NCBI RefSeq assembly: GCF_002878395.1
Contig: NC_061122.1
Coordinates: 74,725,658 to 74,789,657, forward strand
Source of the DNA: Capsicum annuum
Taxonomy: Eukaryota; Streptophyta; Magnoliopsida; Solanales; Solanaceae
Length of the DNA stretch: 64,000 nucleotides
Direction: 5' to 3'
Under the pieces are notes generated by a model. The model was not told the origin of the DNA. It ran no database searches and was given only the letters and a program-made list of their open reading frames with translations. Positions 24,411 through 36,899 of this stretch are shown piece by piece (positions within the stretch are counted from its first letter, which is position 1; every line of letters starts with the position of its first letter). Both the position numbers and the translations under genes were made by a program.

Positions 24411-25623
24411 TGACACATCCCGAACCAGGGCCTAGTCATTTCAGGCATCTCAAGTCCAACCAAGATCGGAGACCACCCTAAAGACCCAACCATAACTGCC
24501 CTGCTCCCAATGTTGTATGAATTCCAAACCTATAACAAGATATGACAATAAAATTTCAAAGACATAAAGTAAAGTCTACAATCATAATCCAACAACCTCA
24601 ATCAAATATCCAATCAGTACCAACCCCAATGTCAATACCAATACTAAGGCAGACACCAACACTGACATCGCCCTTGCGTATAGTTGTCTAACAAACCCTC
24701 TATCTAGAATCAATAATATTCGATTGGTACATGTCCTCGACCATAGACAAAACCAAACCAAATAAATAACAAAGATAAAAGAAGTCCATAGCATGAAATA
24801 GAGCCTTCCGGAGTATGGAAGCTCACCACTTCAGTCTGACTCAAAGATGTCCCCGAATATAAGTCACTGAGCAGAAGAAATGGTATTATGGTTGGTTCTT
24901 GCATTGCGTGGGAATATAGCATCCGAAGATGGTTAGCAGAGTGAACACTAGCATGTACTCAGGGATAAGATAAAATAATGCTAGTAATTCAAAATCAAAG
25001 TAAATAACAATATGCAATCACATAGATACATATATTTATCGTGTTTGGAAAAGGAACCAGTTTTAGCATGTATTTAAAACCTTAATCTGGGTTGAGTAGC
25101 TTAACCATCCTAAAACCACCCAGGGGCTATATGGGTTCAGCTCCCCTTGCTAAAAAGGCCCCAGTATGTATTGGTCGCACGATCAAAGAAAAGAACCCGA
25201 GATGACTAGTACATTTCCCAAAATATAAAGTGTGACATCATGTACACTACTACCAAGACCACTCTCATATTGGAAAACATGAGTTTCCAATTTCAGTCCC
25301 CTCGGGACCCCCACCTTTCACTACTTTGCTACTCGACCCATTTTAATCCCATATTAAACCATTTACACATTCAAACCATTTACCAAGGAGTCTTTTGTTT
25401 AGGCATTAACCATTGGAATCGTACTCAAAGCCAAGTCAAATGACTAAGTTTCAGATTTGGTAAAGGATCAACCTAACGACCCATCACCAAACCATACGAC
25501 CCATACCCACTAAGTCGTAACCGCAACAGAAAATTATCCATCACACTGGATACCTTATAAGTTAGATCACCTGACTCATACCCATACCATACAACTCATA
25601 TGGCCAAAACCCAGGGTGTTTTA
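24411..25623 (-). repeat. Gy-B 3' LTR with internal deletion
   Basis: Pairs with 30668-32948, but jumps from the sequence matching about 31700 to that matching about 32696, a loss of roughly 1 kb at 25412. A smaller gap of about 40 bases lies near 25600. The inner end is CAGGGTGTTTTA, followed by the purine tract (minus-strand AGCGAGGAAGAAT). Confidence 0.82.
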
Positions 25624-25819
25624 ATTCTTCCTCGCTTGGATCATTTGTCCCCAAATAATAGAACAAGGCAATACAAGTATGATCTGGACCCCACACGCCT
25701 CTACTCTTACCTTCAACAAAGTTAGAAAACTAAGATACCAAGGAAATCAATCTTTTCTTTAACAAAGTTTGAAAAAAAAGACGATAAGATCAACACATAC
25801 CTTATGCGTGTATTTCTGG

Positions 25820-26900
25820 AGCAGAAAATAAGAATGGATACTTAGACTTCATGTCCTCTTCCGCTTCCCTTGTAGCTTCTTCCACCTTGTGGTTTTTCCA
25901 TAGAACCTTTACTGAAGCTACGTCTTTGGTCCGCAACTGACGAATATGCCATCTAAAATCTCCATAAGGACCTCTTCATAAGATAGAGAATCCAAAATAC
26001 CAATATCATAGATTGGTTCAATTTATGATGGATCACACACACACTTTCTCAACATGAAAACATGGAAAATTGAGTGAATGGAGCTCAAACTAGAAGGCAA
26101 CTCCAATTCATACATAACATTTCCAACTCTTCTCAAAACCAAGTATGAACCAACATACTGGGGACTGAACTTCCCCCTCTTCCCAAATTGCATAACTTCA
26201 TTCATGGGAGACACCTTTAAGAACACTCTATCTCTTACCTCAAACTCTAACTTCCTATGTCGCACATCCGTATAGGACTTTTGGTGGCTCTAAGCACATC
26301 CCGAATCACCTTCACCCTCTCCATAGCTTGGTGAACCAAATCTGGGCCAAATATCTCCACCTTATCAACCTCGAACCACCCAATAAGAGATCTACATCTC
26401 CTATCATACAACGCTATGAATGGAGCCATCCCAATGCTAGAGTGGTAGCTATTGTTGTATGCAAACTCTGTAAAAGGCAAATACTCAACCCAACTACCAC
26501 CATAGTCAATCACACAAGCACGAGGCATATCCTCCAATGCTTGAATGGTCATTTCATCTTACCCATCCGACTACGGGTGGAAAGTAGTACTCAGACTCAC
26601 CTTAATCCCCAACTCTTTCTAAAATGACAACCAAAAGTGAGATAAAAACTGTGTACCACAATCCAAGATGATAGAAACAGGTAGCCCATGCAACTTCACA
26701 ATCTCTTGGAGGTATAACCTCGCATAATTCTCTGCCGAAAAATTTGTCTGCACCGATAAGAAGTAAGCTGACTTTGTTATCCTAACCACGATGACCCAAA
26801 TTAAATCGAATTGATTTCGAGATCGAGGAAGATTGGTAATAAAATCCATGTTGATCACTTCCCACTTCCACTCTAGCAACTCAATTTCTTAATACAACCC
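25820..26900 (-). pseudogene. Gy-B integrase core and C-terminus, chromodomain remnant
   Basis: Reading down from 26900: INMDFITNLPRSRN with the first catalytic Asp and SIILDCGTQF with the second (26619-26879; the usual Arg after Asp is Cys here), a frame break, then AYNNSYHSSIGMAPF and ALYDRRCRSLIGW (26247-26552), and LEFEVRDRVFLKVSPMNE, FSPQYVGSYLVLRRVG and HSIFHVFMLRKC (26023-26265). The chromodomain at 25820-26020 can only be traced through frameshifts. Confidence 0.78.
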
Positions 26901-27850
26901 TCCAGGCCTCATGTGCTCAATTTTTACTTATTAGCACACCATGCACTTATCCAACAAACTAGACACATCTTGCTTTATATTATTCAACCAATACATCTCC
27001 TTAAGGTCATGATACATTTTTTTCAAACCAGGACGACCAACATATCATGACTCATGCGCCACATCCAATATCCTCTTTTGTAAGCTATTAACATCGAGAA
27101 CACATAATCTCTCTTGGTACCATAAGGTACCATCACTACTAAGCTCAAAGACCATCACTCAACCTACATCACCCTTGATTTAAGCACCAAGAGATGACTG
27201 CTCCATCTCCTCTACAAATATACCACCATCCTCAGAGTCCAAGAGACGACTCTAAGGTTAGCCAAATGGTGAATACACTTTACCAACCCCCTCTTTTCCT
27301 TATCTACATGAGCCAGACTCCTCATGGATAACCTTCCAGGAGCATCAAAAACCACATTAGCTTTATCGGGATGGTAGTGAAGACTCATGTCATAGTCCTT
27401 AAGCAATTCAAACCATCTTTTTTTCTTGAGGTTAAGATCTTTCTAAGTAAACACATACAGCTGGCTCTTATAATCAGAAAAGATATCCACATGCACACCA
27501 CAAAGATAATAATGCCAGATTGTCAACGCGAATACCACAGCCAACAATTCTAAGTCATGGGTTGGATAATTCTTCTCATATACCTTCAACTGCCCAGAGA
27601 CATAAGCTATCACCTTGCATACTGCATCAAGACGTAACCAAGCCCCACATAGGATGCATTACAATATACCACAAATCCATCTGTTCTTTTGGGCAGGGTC
27701 AAGACCAGAGCCAAAGTTAGCTTATCCTTCAGCTTTTTATAACTACCCTCACAAGCATCCGACCACAAGAACTTTACCTTTTTCTGAGTCAACTTAATCA
27801 ACGGGGAAGCTATAGAAGAAAACTATCCACAAACCTCCTGTAGTAACCAG
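26901..27850 (-). pseudogene. Gy-B RNase H and integrase zinc-binding region
   Basis: An open piece at 27610-27801 reads [20 protein letters not shown] and [16 protein letters not shown], where the Asp of the RNase H active site (normally in a YCDAS motif) is Asn. The piece at 27212-27406 has [19 protein letters not shown], the post-RNase H linker. The integrase zinc-binding part (26901-27200) has many stops. Confidence 0.72.
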
Positions 27851-28739
27851 CTAAACCCAAGAAGCTCTAAATATTGATTGGAGTCGTGGGTCTAGGTCAC
27901 CTCTTAACCACTGTAACTTTCTGTGGATCCACCATGATCTCTTCACTCGAGATGACATGATCTAAAAAGTGACATCATTTAATCAGAATTCACACTTTGA
28001 GAACTTGGCATACAACTACTACTCTTTCAGGGTCTGCAATACTATACAGAGTTGAATAGCATGATTTACCTCACTCTTTGAGTACACCAAAATATTCTTT
28101 ATGAACATAATGATGAACAAATCTAAAAACTGATGGAAGACTTTGTTCATCAACTCCATGAATGTTGTCGGGGTATTGGTCAACCAAAAGACATAACCAG
28201 AAACTCAAAATACTTATACTGGGTACGATAAGAAGTTTTAGGGATATCCCCCTCCATAATCTTCAACTGATGATAACCGAATCAAAGATCAAACTTGGAG
28301 AAAAACTTAGCACCCTGCAGCTGATCAAGCAAATATTCTATCCATGGAAGAGGGTACTTATTCTTTATCGTCACCTTATTCAACTACCGGTAATCAATGC
28401 ACATCGAAGGGAACTATCCTTCTTACACATGAATAACATCGATGCACCCCACAGGGACATACTAGGATGGATAAAACCCTTGTATAAAATATCCTTGAGT
28501 TGCTCCTTAAGCTCTTTCAACTCAGTTGGAGCCATTCTAAATGGGGGAATAGAAATTGGACAAATGTTCGAAACTAGATCAATCCCAAACTCAATCTCCC
28601 TATCAGGAGGAACAAAAGTAATATCATCAGGTAAGACCTCAGGAAATTCATTCACTACTAGGATGGAATGCAAAGAAGGACCCTCTGAGTTAGAAACTTT
28701 ATCTCGGACCAGATAATAGAGATACCCCTTAAAGATCAA
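27851..28739 (-). pseudogene. Gy-B reverse transcriptase (degenerate)
   Basis: An open segment (28380-28739) covers the end of the protease-RT linker ([20 protein letters not shown]) and the RT start ([34 protein letters not shown]). The core catalytic box lies near 28080-28100 but reads through changes (the plus strand has AATATTCTTTATGAAC where Gy-A has AATATCATCAATGAAC). Several stops lie between. Confidence 0.75.
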
Positions 28740-29110
28740 TCTCGAGCTCTAAGATATAATATAAAATTCCACTTAGGAGCTAGGGAACCACCCTTCAATT
28801 TAATAATTGGCTCATTAAGAAATTTAAAGACAACCTTACGATTTCGACAGTCTAAAGAAACATAGCACAACTGTAGCCAATCCATCCTTAATATGATATC
28901 AAAATCAATCATGTCTAATTCAAATAGATCCACCAGAGTCTCTTGACCACCTACAGATACCACACAACCTCTACAGACTTTTTTAGCCACTACAGAGTCA
29001 CCCACCAAGGTAGAAATAGAAAAAACGATCTGAAATACACTCGGGACTAAAACCAAAATATACAACCATAAATAGGGTCACATAAAAAAGAGTAGACCCT
29101 GAATTAAGTA
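28736..29110 (-). pseudogene. Gy-B aspartic protease (degenerate)
   Basis: Open segment 28736-29065 with VGDSVVAKKVCRGCVV, LVDLFELDMIDFDIILRM and DWLQLCYVSLDCRNRKV. The upstream active-site Asp-Pro-Gly part is disrupted near 29090. Confidence 0.72.
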
Positions 29111-29119
29111 AACTATACA

Positions 29120-30450
29120 CATCACGGGTAAAAATTTTCAACATACCAGTCACGATATCAGGTGATGCCTCAAACTCTTGACAAGTGGTGAAATATTATA
29201 GATAGGATTTTCCAGTGCCGAAACTAGATAGTGCACCCTTTGGTTCAAGATCTGAAGAGGAGGCAATAGAAACCTTGTTTGCCCCAAAAGCAACCTTACC
29301 AACGGGATAGTTTCTATGCATATGCTCTACCTGACCGTAATTAAAGCACTTATCCTTTCCCTCATCACAGTAACCCTAATACAATCAACCATAAAATCTA
29401 TAGAGAGGATATGATGGGGATGACTGGGCCCCATAAGCCTGAGATTAGGCATCCTATTCCATATAGTTGTCGTCACTCTAAAAATGTTAGTCACCCAATG
29501 GCTTTAGATATGTAGCACTAGCCGTCGAGTATGACCCAGAATTGCCCCACTTCTTCTTGGGCCATTTCGACCATCCCTGTCACTCTGTTGTTGGCCACCA
29601 CCCTACTCAGAAAATTTGAACTTCTTTTTCTGCCTCTCCCCAATCTCTACCTACTTCTTCTTGTCTTCCTCTACCTATTATATGTACACAACCAACCTAG
29701 AAATATCTATGTCCTTGTTCAATTAGGCAACTTAACTCTTTAGAATCAAGTCTTGAGACAACTTGAAAGCAAATATTTTCTTTCTAGCCCTCATGGTAAA
29801 AACCAACTCCAGAGCATATCGAGATAGCTACTAAAACTTCAAGGCATACTCCTTGATTGATATCTTTCCTTGCTTCAGATTAACAAACTCTTCCCCCTTC
29901 CCTTTTCTCAACTCCTGAGGAAAGAAGCGGTCTAGAAAAGAACTAAAAAATTATCCCACAGGGTTGACTCAGCATCGTCACCCCTAGTCTATTACCATTT
30001 CTCATACCATTGGTATGCTACCTCTTTCATTTGATAGGAAGTAAACTACACACCCTCCATGTTAGTGGCATGTATAATACAAAAGATCTTTTCCATCTCA
30101 TCCATAAAATCTTGAAGATTCTCCTCAACCTTAATACCAGTGAACACAGGAGGGTTCAACATTATAAACTGGTCAACCCTTGTGGCCTCATAAGATGGAG
30201 TAGAAGAAGTACCATGCTCAGTGTAAGAAGTTACCAACTGCGCCAACATATGGAAGACTGACTAAACTTCACATTCATCACATCAACCTGAGGATCTCAA
30301 GAAGGACTAGGGAGAACTGGTGGAACTTCAGGAGGACAATCAGGAACTAGATCCCTAGACCAAGTCTAGACCCCAAAACTAGGATGGGTCCTATCAACAC
30401 TATCCTCGGGTGGGACAGAGGAGTTTTCGTGATCTTCAGATCGTCGAAGA
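29120..30450 (-). pseudogene. Gy-B gag (degenerate)
   Basis: The best piece is 30046-30249, with MLNPPVFTGIKVEENLQDFM and DEMEKIFCIIHATN, typical of the chromoviral gag N-terminal half. The capsid core (29780-30045) and a zinc knuckle region (29290-29420) are traceable only through stops. The start lies near 30450, shortly after the primer site. Confidence 0.7.
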
Positions 30451-30652
30451 GGCATGATTTGAAAAATGAAAAAACAAGAATTAGGGAAGAATTTAAGATC
30501 ATAAACTCTACAACTCAAAATCAGAACACAAGAAAAAAATATTCCTAAATGCCTTGTAGTCTCTCCCTTATGAGTATGGCGCGCTGCACCCCCTTAAAAG
30601 AGACTCTACTTGAGTCAGCTTTGTCGGAAACCCAATTAACCATGAACCTAGA

Positions 30653-30664
30653 GCTCTGATACCA
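30653..30664 (-). other. Primer binding site of Gy-B (initiator tRNA-Met type)
   Basis: The minus strand reads TGGTATCAGAGC, a perfect initiator tRNA-Met complement, about 3 bases inside the 5' LTR. Confidence 0.85.
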
Positions 30665-30667
30665 ATC

Positions 30668-32948
30668 TTACATGATCTGAACCAGGGACTAGTCGTGTCG
30701 GGCATATCAAGTCTAATAAGGACCAGAGACCACCCCCAATACCCACCCGTAACTGTGTTGCACCCTATGTCCGATGAATTTTGAACATATAATAAGATAA
30801 GACAATAATATTTCAAAGATATAAAGTAAAGTCTATAATCATAATCCAACAACCTCAATCAAATATCCAACAGGTGCCAACCTCAATGTCAATACCAATA
30901 CCAAGGATGATACCAATATCGACACTGCTCATGCCCATAATTGTCTGATAAAGCCTCTATCCAGAATTAATAACATTCAATTGGGACATGCCCCCGACCA
31001 TATCCAAAACCAAACTAAAGAAACAACAGAGATAAAAGAAGTCCATAGCATGAAATAGAGTCTTCCAGAGTATGGAAGCTCACCACTTCAGTCTGACTCA
31101 AAGTTGTCCCCAAATCTAAGTCACTAAGCAGGAGGAATGGTAGTATGGTCGGTTTTTGTATCACGTGGGAATTCAGCATCTGAAGATGGTTAGCGAACAG
31201 CGTTTGAAGACAGTTAGCTGAGTTAACACTAGCATGTACTTAGGGATAAGATAAAATAATTATAATAATTCAAAACCAAAGTAAATAACCATATACAATC
31301 ACATAGATACATATATTTATCGTGTCGAGAAAATAAATCAGATTTATCATGTATTTAAAACCTTAACTTGGGCTGAGTAGCTTGACTATCCTAAAACCAC
31401 CCACGGCCTATATGGGTTCAGCTCCCCCTATTAAAAAGACCGTAGTGCGTGTTAGCCGCACGACCGGAGAAAAGAACCTGAGATGACAGTACATCTCCCA
31501 AAATATAAAGTGTGACACCATGCACACGATCACATAAACCACCCTCACATCGGCAAACATGAGTTTTCAGTGTCAGTCCCGCCAGGACCCCCACCTTCTA
31601 CGGCTTTACTTCTCGACCCTCTTAAGTCCATATTAAAACCATTTACATATTTCAACCATTTACCAAGGAGTCTTTTGTTTAGGCATTAACCGTTGGTATC
31701 TTCATACCAAAATTAGAGCTTGCAAATCTATCCTTTTATGCCATACCAAAACCATTAAACCAAATAGACTCTAAAATTTCTAGTTAAACCAAAACCATGG
31801 CCATCAAGACCTTTCCAAACCATTTAAAACCAACCAAACCAAATTAAGTTCCATTACCATTTATGTAATGCAAAGATATCAAGAGTAGTCAAACAAGGTG
31901 ACAAAATCATTCTCATTGGCATTTTAACAAATATGTTGGGGACATATAAGTTTCAAAAGTAAAACCAAGTATCAATTGACCATTCTCATGCAACCACATT
32001 TTCAAATCAGGATTATAACATGAAAATCATAAGTAAAGCATGGGAAAACATTATCCAACCATAAACAACTAAAAACCCCAACATCTATTTCAAAACCAAA
32101 ACAAATCCACATTAATACCATGAAAATCATATATTAAAATATGCTTTTAGTTGAACTAACAATGAGGGGGGAGTAACATGCCTTAGAAACCAAGGAAGAT
32201 AGAGAGATTCACCCTTGAAAGCCCCTAATTGATTACCTTTTAGAAACCCTATCTTTTTCTTGAACCAAGAGCTTGAGAGAGATTTTTAAGAGATTTAAGA
32301 GTGTTTGAATGAGAATAATAAGTTAATGTAGCCCTAGAGGTATTTTATGTCATGGGGTTAGAAGGAGTTAAGAGGAAAAATGTCCAGAATACCCCCAACT
32401 TAAAATTATAGAAAACTCGCTAGTGGGTAAGATTGGACCCTCCAACTCGTCACCACCACATACGATTGGTACCCTCAAGTCGTCACTAGGTCAGAAAGTT
32501 GGACACCACATTCTGTCCAACATATGACTCCCTTGCTCAACCCGTCACTATACCATACGACTAGTACCATCTAGTCGTACCCTAAGCAGAACATCAAGGA
32601 CTAGACACTGGACAACATACGGCTCCATTATACCACCCGTACCTGGCTCCATTATACCACCCGTACCTATCCTCACGGCTCTTAGTGAGCCACTCGTACT
32701 CAGAGCCAAGTCAAGTCACTAAGTTTCAGATTAGGTGAAGGATCAATCCAATGACCCGTCACCAAAACATACGGCCCGTACCCATCAAGTCGTAACCACA
32801 ACAGAAAATTATCCATCACACACTGGACACCTTACGAGTTGGATCACCTGACCCATAACCATATCATAAGACTCGTATGATAAATCGTTACAAGGACAGT
32901 GAGCTCAAAGCTCAGGAATTTTCTAAGGCCAAAACATAGGGTGTTTCA
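30668..32948 (-). repeat. Gy-B 5' LTR
   Basis: Starts TGAAACACCC on the minus strand at 32948. It shares block structure with the Gy-A LTRs and contains an exact 24 bp tandem duplication at 32621-32668 within the CATACGAC/CCCGTACC-rich segment. Confidence 0.85.
32621..32668. repeat. Exact 24 bp tandem duplication in the LTR
   Basis: GGCTCCATTATACCACCCGT followed by ACCT occurs twice back to back, absent from the other three LTRs of the family. Confidence 0.9.
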
Positions 32949-32953
32949 GAGTC
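32949..32953. other. Target site duplication of Gy-B, right copy (GAGTC)
   Basis: Matches 24406-24410 exactly. Confidence 0.85.
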
Positions 32954-33550
32954 TTAGGGTGGACGGTGCTCCCAGACGTTACTACAAGACTTCATATACA
33001 ACTCATTCACCCACTCCACCCATTGCACATCTTTTTAGTAGCCAACTGTCATAGCAGTTTTCCTACAGAAGCAACATTTCACTTAACATAACCTATAACA
33101 TTTAGACCTCCATACTTTCTTGGCATGCATATTCTTTCCCATGCAACTAAATACACTTTCTTTTGGCTTTCTGTCTTACCCCACAAGTATTCTCTGCACT
33201 TCCTATCAATTTCTTTAAGCACATTCTAAGGTAGTATAAAAACTGTCCCACAAAAATTGTATATTGAGAACAACACTGCATTCATAATCTGTAACCGACC
33301 AGCATAGGATAATTTTCTTGAGTAATCAGTGCTAATTTTGCTAGTTATCTTCTCAACTTGTTGATGACAGTCCACTCTATTCCATTTCCTTGAAGAGAGT
33401 GGCAGACCTAGATATCTCATAGGCAAGGATCCAAGTGAAAAAACAATCTTGTTGAGAATGTTTTGTTTGATATCTTTCTATACCTGCCAAATAGATGTTG
33501 GACTTCTCCAAGATTGCCACCACCCCTGTAGCTGCAGTTTAGTGGTTAAT
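32954..33550 (-). pseudogene. L1 LINE reverse transcriptase, part after the RT core
   Basis: An open piece at 33226-33426 reads MRYLGLPLSSRKWNRVDC, KITSKISTDYSRKLSYAGR and LQIMNAVLFSIYNF, the segment that follows the RT catalytic core in plant L1 ORF2. Downstream, through stops, CREYLWGKTESQKKVYLVAW and MPRKYGGLNVIG can be read. The Gy-B element then interrupts it and the frame resumes at 24405. Endonuclease and RT core are absent, so this is a 5'-truncated LINE. Its upstream border near 33550 is estimated. Confidence 0.75.
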
Positions 33551-35485
33551 AGCTTCCATTATCTTTTAAATATAAACTAAGAAATTACTATATTTTCCCT
33601 ATGAATATACATTATATGTGAAATAGACTTATAGGTTAATTAGAATTAGTTTGGACCAAGTGACATAGAGAATAGAAATTTTTAGTAATATTTATTTATA
33701 ATTTAGATAGATACAATAGAGGAGTGAGGTTGGTGACTTTGTGGCTATACATGGCGAGGTGAGGCAGGTTGGAGGGTTAAAAAGAGACAATCAGTGTGTG
33801 ATGCCATTTCTGAATTTTTATTTTTTTAAAAAAAAAAAAAAAATAAGGAGAGGAAATTACAAAATGAAGAATTGAACCCTCATCAATTAAGTGAACATTC
33901 AGATAGATAATCATTTGATTTAAGATTCTCTGAAATTTGCCTTTTTTATTTCTAACGAAAATATCATTTTGTTTATATTTAAAGAAAATATATTTTTTAA
34001 ATTTTAACCGATCAACATAAAAAATTAGAAAATATTTGTTGGGAATATTTTTCTTCCATACCAAAGACACCGTTAGTGTCAAAAACAGTTTGATTTTATT
34101 TATACATTCAAAAAAATTATGTTATAATTATCATTAAAAAATATGTTTGCATAAAATTGACTTAACTGAGGTAAGAAAGTAAGTATTTTTCACTCTTTTA
34201 ATGGTAAGTAGTAATTAGATCAGATATGATATGAATGAAAGTAACCGGTGCCTACAAAGAGTTACACCATTGTAGTAGTTTAAGTGGAGCAAGCAACAAC
34301 ATATGTTAAGCTAGGTTTCGGTAATCTATTGCTTCAGCATTTAATGCCACGTGTATCTACTAGTCCTACATATCTTTAAAATATTCGTTTCCATATGATC
34401 TGTGTACATCAGAATATATTGTTCTATCGATTAATTAATAACAATAATAATAATAAAAACTGTTAAATTTTAGTGAAGTGTTTAGGTTTTAAGAAACAGT
34501 AGAGATGAGTGTTAAGCCACTTGCCACCTGCTTTTATGACATTACGTGTAAGACTCAGCATACGTGAGGGATTTAGCCTTAGGATTAGGGTTTTTGTTCG
34601 TAGTTAGGCATTAAAGAAAACATTGATATAAATACATAATAAATGTTTTGTGCATAAATTAATGGATAAAAACGAATTAAAAGTACAATCTCACGTAGAG
34701 TGACCAAAGACTGTCTTTTCCACAAGAAAGTTGGGTATGAATGTATTATTTGATATGAGTATTATTTGACTCGAAGGAAAGGGACTCCAATGACTTGAAA
34801 AGTACTTTTTGGCTGGTATTTTGGTAATTAAAGTGACAAGGGAGGATCGTATTATCATTTCACATTTTTTTAATACCCAAATTACCCTCACTAGATTTTG
34901 ATAAATCATTGTGCCACACACCTAATAATAGGCTGACATAGCTCTTTTCAAGAGTTTTTTTGTCCTCTACTTTCTCCTTCCCGTAAGTCTTTAATGTCAA
35001 AAATACTTTTGCTTGGCCAAAAAAAAAAAATTAAATACAACTTGAGAAGTAAACATAGCCCTTAACCTATTTTCACTTTTTCCATCTTTTTATTTCACAT
35101 TTTCTCTTTTCAGGAATGATCGAACACAATTGCAATTTCAACTCTAATTTTAACTCTAACATCAGAATTTTTTATTTTCATGGTCAAACACCTACCTATG
35201 TTTTCTCTCTTATATAAAGCAATTAAAAATTTGATTTCTACATACTCATTGTGTTTTTAATTAGTTTGTCTAATTGTGATTTGACACGGAATTAAAGAAA
35301 AAAAAATTAATCTCGTGGCCTTAAGCTAAAGACAGGTAGAATGTATCAAATTATTTTTTTATTTTATGGTCGTAAACATGCCATATGAAAAATTAAAACT
35401 AAATAACTGAAAAAAAAGATAATTTTTAAACAGACTAAAAATAAAAATAAATTAAATAAATTGAAATAGAGTGAGTATTAATTTT
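33551..35485. other. AT-rich intergenic DNA, no gene seen
   Basis: No open frame resembling a known protein. There are A-tracts at 33828-33843 and 35018-35030 and a short TAA-rich run near 34440. Confidence 0.55.
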
Positions 35486-35519
35486 GAGTCCGGACTTTGC
35501 ACGGGCTAAATGATACTAG
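35486..35519 (+). mobile_element. Candidate Helitron 3' end (plus strand)
   Basis: GCACGGG at 35499-35505 is followed 10 bases later by CTAG (35516-35519) and then T, the form of a plant Helitron 3' terminus (hairpin, short spacer, CTRR, insertion before T). The hairpin partner upstream is weak (TCCGGA). The same GCACGGG-spacer-CTAG signature occurs in mirror orientation at 37300-37321. The rest of the element to the left was not delimited. Confidence 0.35.
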
Positions 35520-35744
35520 TATATCTATATATATGAACAATGAAACATAAAGGCAGTTCAATGACTAAAAGAAAAAGGAAAAAACAAAAGTAAAGACTTA
35601 TCTACATTGATCAAGTGCTTATATTTAAACAATATTAATTTATCTGTCAAAATTAAGCGAAGACAATGAAATGAAAATATATTTAGTCAACTATAGTCAA
35701 GTCATAATTATATATTATGTATACACCTAGTTCGTGATACCTTT

Positions 35745-36075
35745 TTTGTCGTAATTTATGTGACAAAAATACAATTTAGATAATTAATTATTAAAATAAT
35801 TTAATTCTTATTAATTATTATGATTTATAAAGATAACCAATCATTAAAATAATTTAAATTTATTTAATTATTGCGATTTATAATATTTTTTCTTCTATTC
35901 TAATTTAAGTGACACTGATATAATTTCGAGCGTCAACCAAATATTTTATATCTTCAGAAATTTTTAAGTTATTAATTATGTGATCTATAATATTTTTTTT
36001 ACATAATTTTACGATAAGATATGAATAATTTCTTTCGTTCCAGATTACGTGGCACATATAAAATTTTGACAATCA

Positions 36076-36144
<69 letters not shown>

Positions 36145-36860
36145 TGAGTTCTTAATTATTATGATTTACAGTACTTTTTATCTAAGTTTTAAATAATATA
36201 TGTTACTTTATGTCTTCCTCCGTCATATCTCAATTTATGTGTACTAATATAATTTCGACAGTCAATCAAATTTTGTATGTTGACATATCATTTGTGTATA
36301 TTTTATATTTTTTTAAAATATTTTTAATATTTTAATACTTAAACGATCATAATAATTAATTAGGGGCGATATAGTAAAATAACGATTGAAGCGGCGAAAC
36401 AGACATGTCTTAAATGACTTATAAAAACTAATTAGAAGAGATATAGCAAAATTATCATAAAAAACATTTGTGAAAAAAATTTAAGTGGATCTCATATAAG
36501 ACGTCAAGTTAATTTAAATATCAAGAGTTAATTTATCATTTTATTTCTATTTTATATTTTCTATTAAATATGAGTATTAAATTTTAATATTTAGATGACT
36601 TTTATAATTAATTAGGGATGATATAGTAAAATTACGGTTAAAGAAGCTCAAGCAGATATGTCATAAATATCTATTTTATTTTTTATTAAACATTATTAAT
36701 TTTCTAATACATGACTTATAATAATTAATTAAGAATGTATATAGCAAAATTATGATTGAAACAACTAAAGCAGACAAAACAAACAGACATGTCGACCTGT
36801 TGCCTGAGTTAACTCTCTCTTATTATATATAGTAATATATAACGGAGGGAGGAAGTAATG
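35745..36860. repeat. Dispersed AT-rich repeat, first copy
   Basis: Closely parallels 37340-38230: both have a block like TTTAAGTGACACTGATATAA, a block like ATATGTTACTTTATGTCTTCC, then blocks of the form ATATAGTAAAATTACGATTG followed by GCAGACATGTC. The second copy is bounded and Helitron-like (37300-38230), so this is probably an older, longer relative. Confidence 0.5.
36076..36140. repeat. (ATT)n then (TA)n microsatellite
   Basis: About 12 ATT units followed by a TATACATATATA-type run. Confidence 0.95.
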
Positions 36861-36899
36861 TAATAATGTGGAGCATTATGATTATTTATATAGTTAATT

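Larger units (their letters stand above)
24411..32948 (-). mobile_element. Ty3/gypsy chromovirus Gy-B (Del/Tekay type)
   Basis: A complete element of the same family as Gy-A with a perfect 5 bp duplication GAGTC. 3' LTR 24411-25623 (with a large deletion), 5' LTR about 30668-32948, initiator tRNA-Met primer site, and gag-protease-RT-RNase H-integrase-chromodomain between, all on the minus strand and all with stops and frameshifts. It is inserted in an L1 LINE. Confidence 0.88.

Noticed and set aside
28162..28716. Plus-strand open frame of 184 codons
   Set aside because: It lies antisense to the degenerate Gy-B RT and protease, whose minus-strand motifs are clear; the plus-strand translation has no family features.
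33777..34082. Minus-strand frame of 101 codons, Lys/Phe/Ile-rich
   Set aside because: AT-rich composition with a homopolymer run inside; no motif and no conserved start context.
36829..36857. ACGGAGGGAGGAAGTA, resembling a Stowaway-type MITE end
   Set aside because: No matching opposite end with TA duplication could be defined; the resemblance alone is weak because this motif type is common in plant AT-rich DNA.
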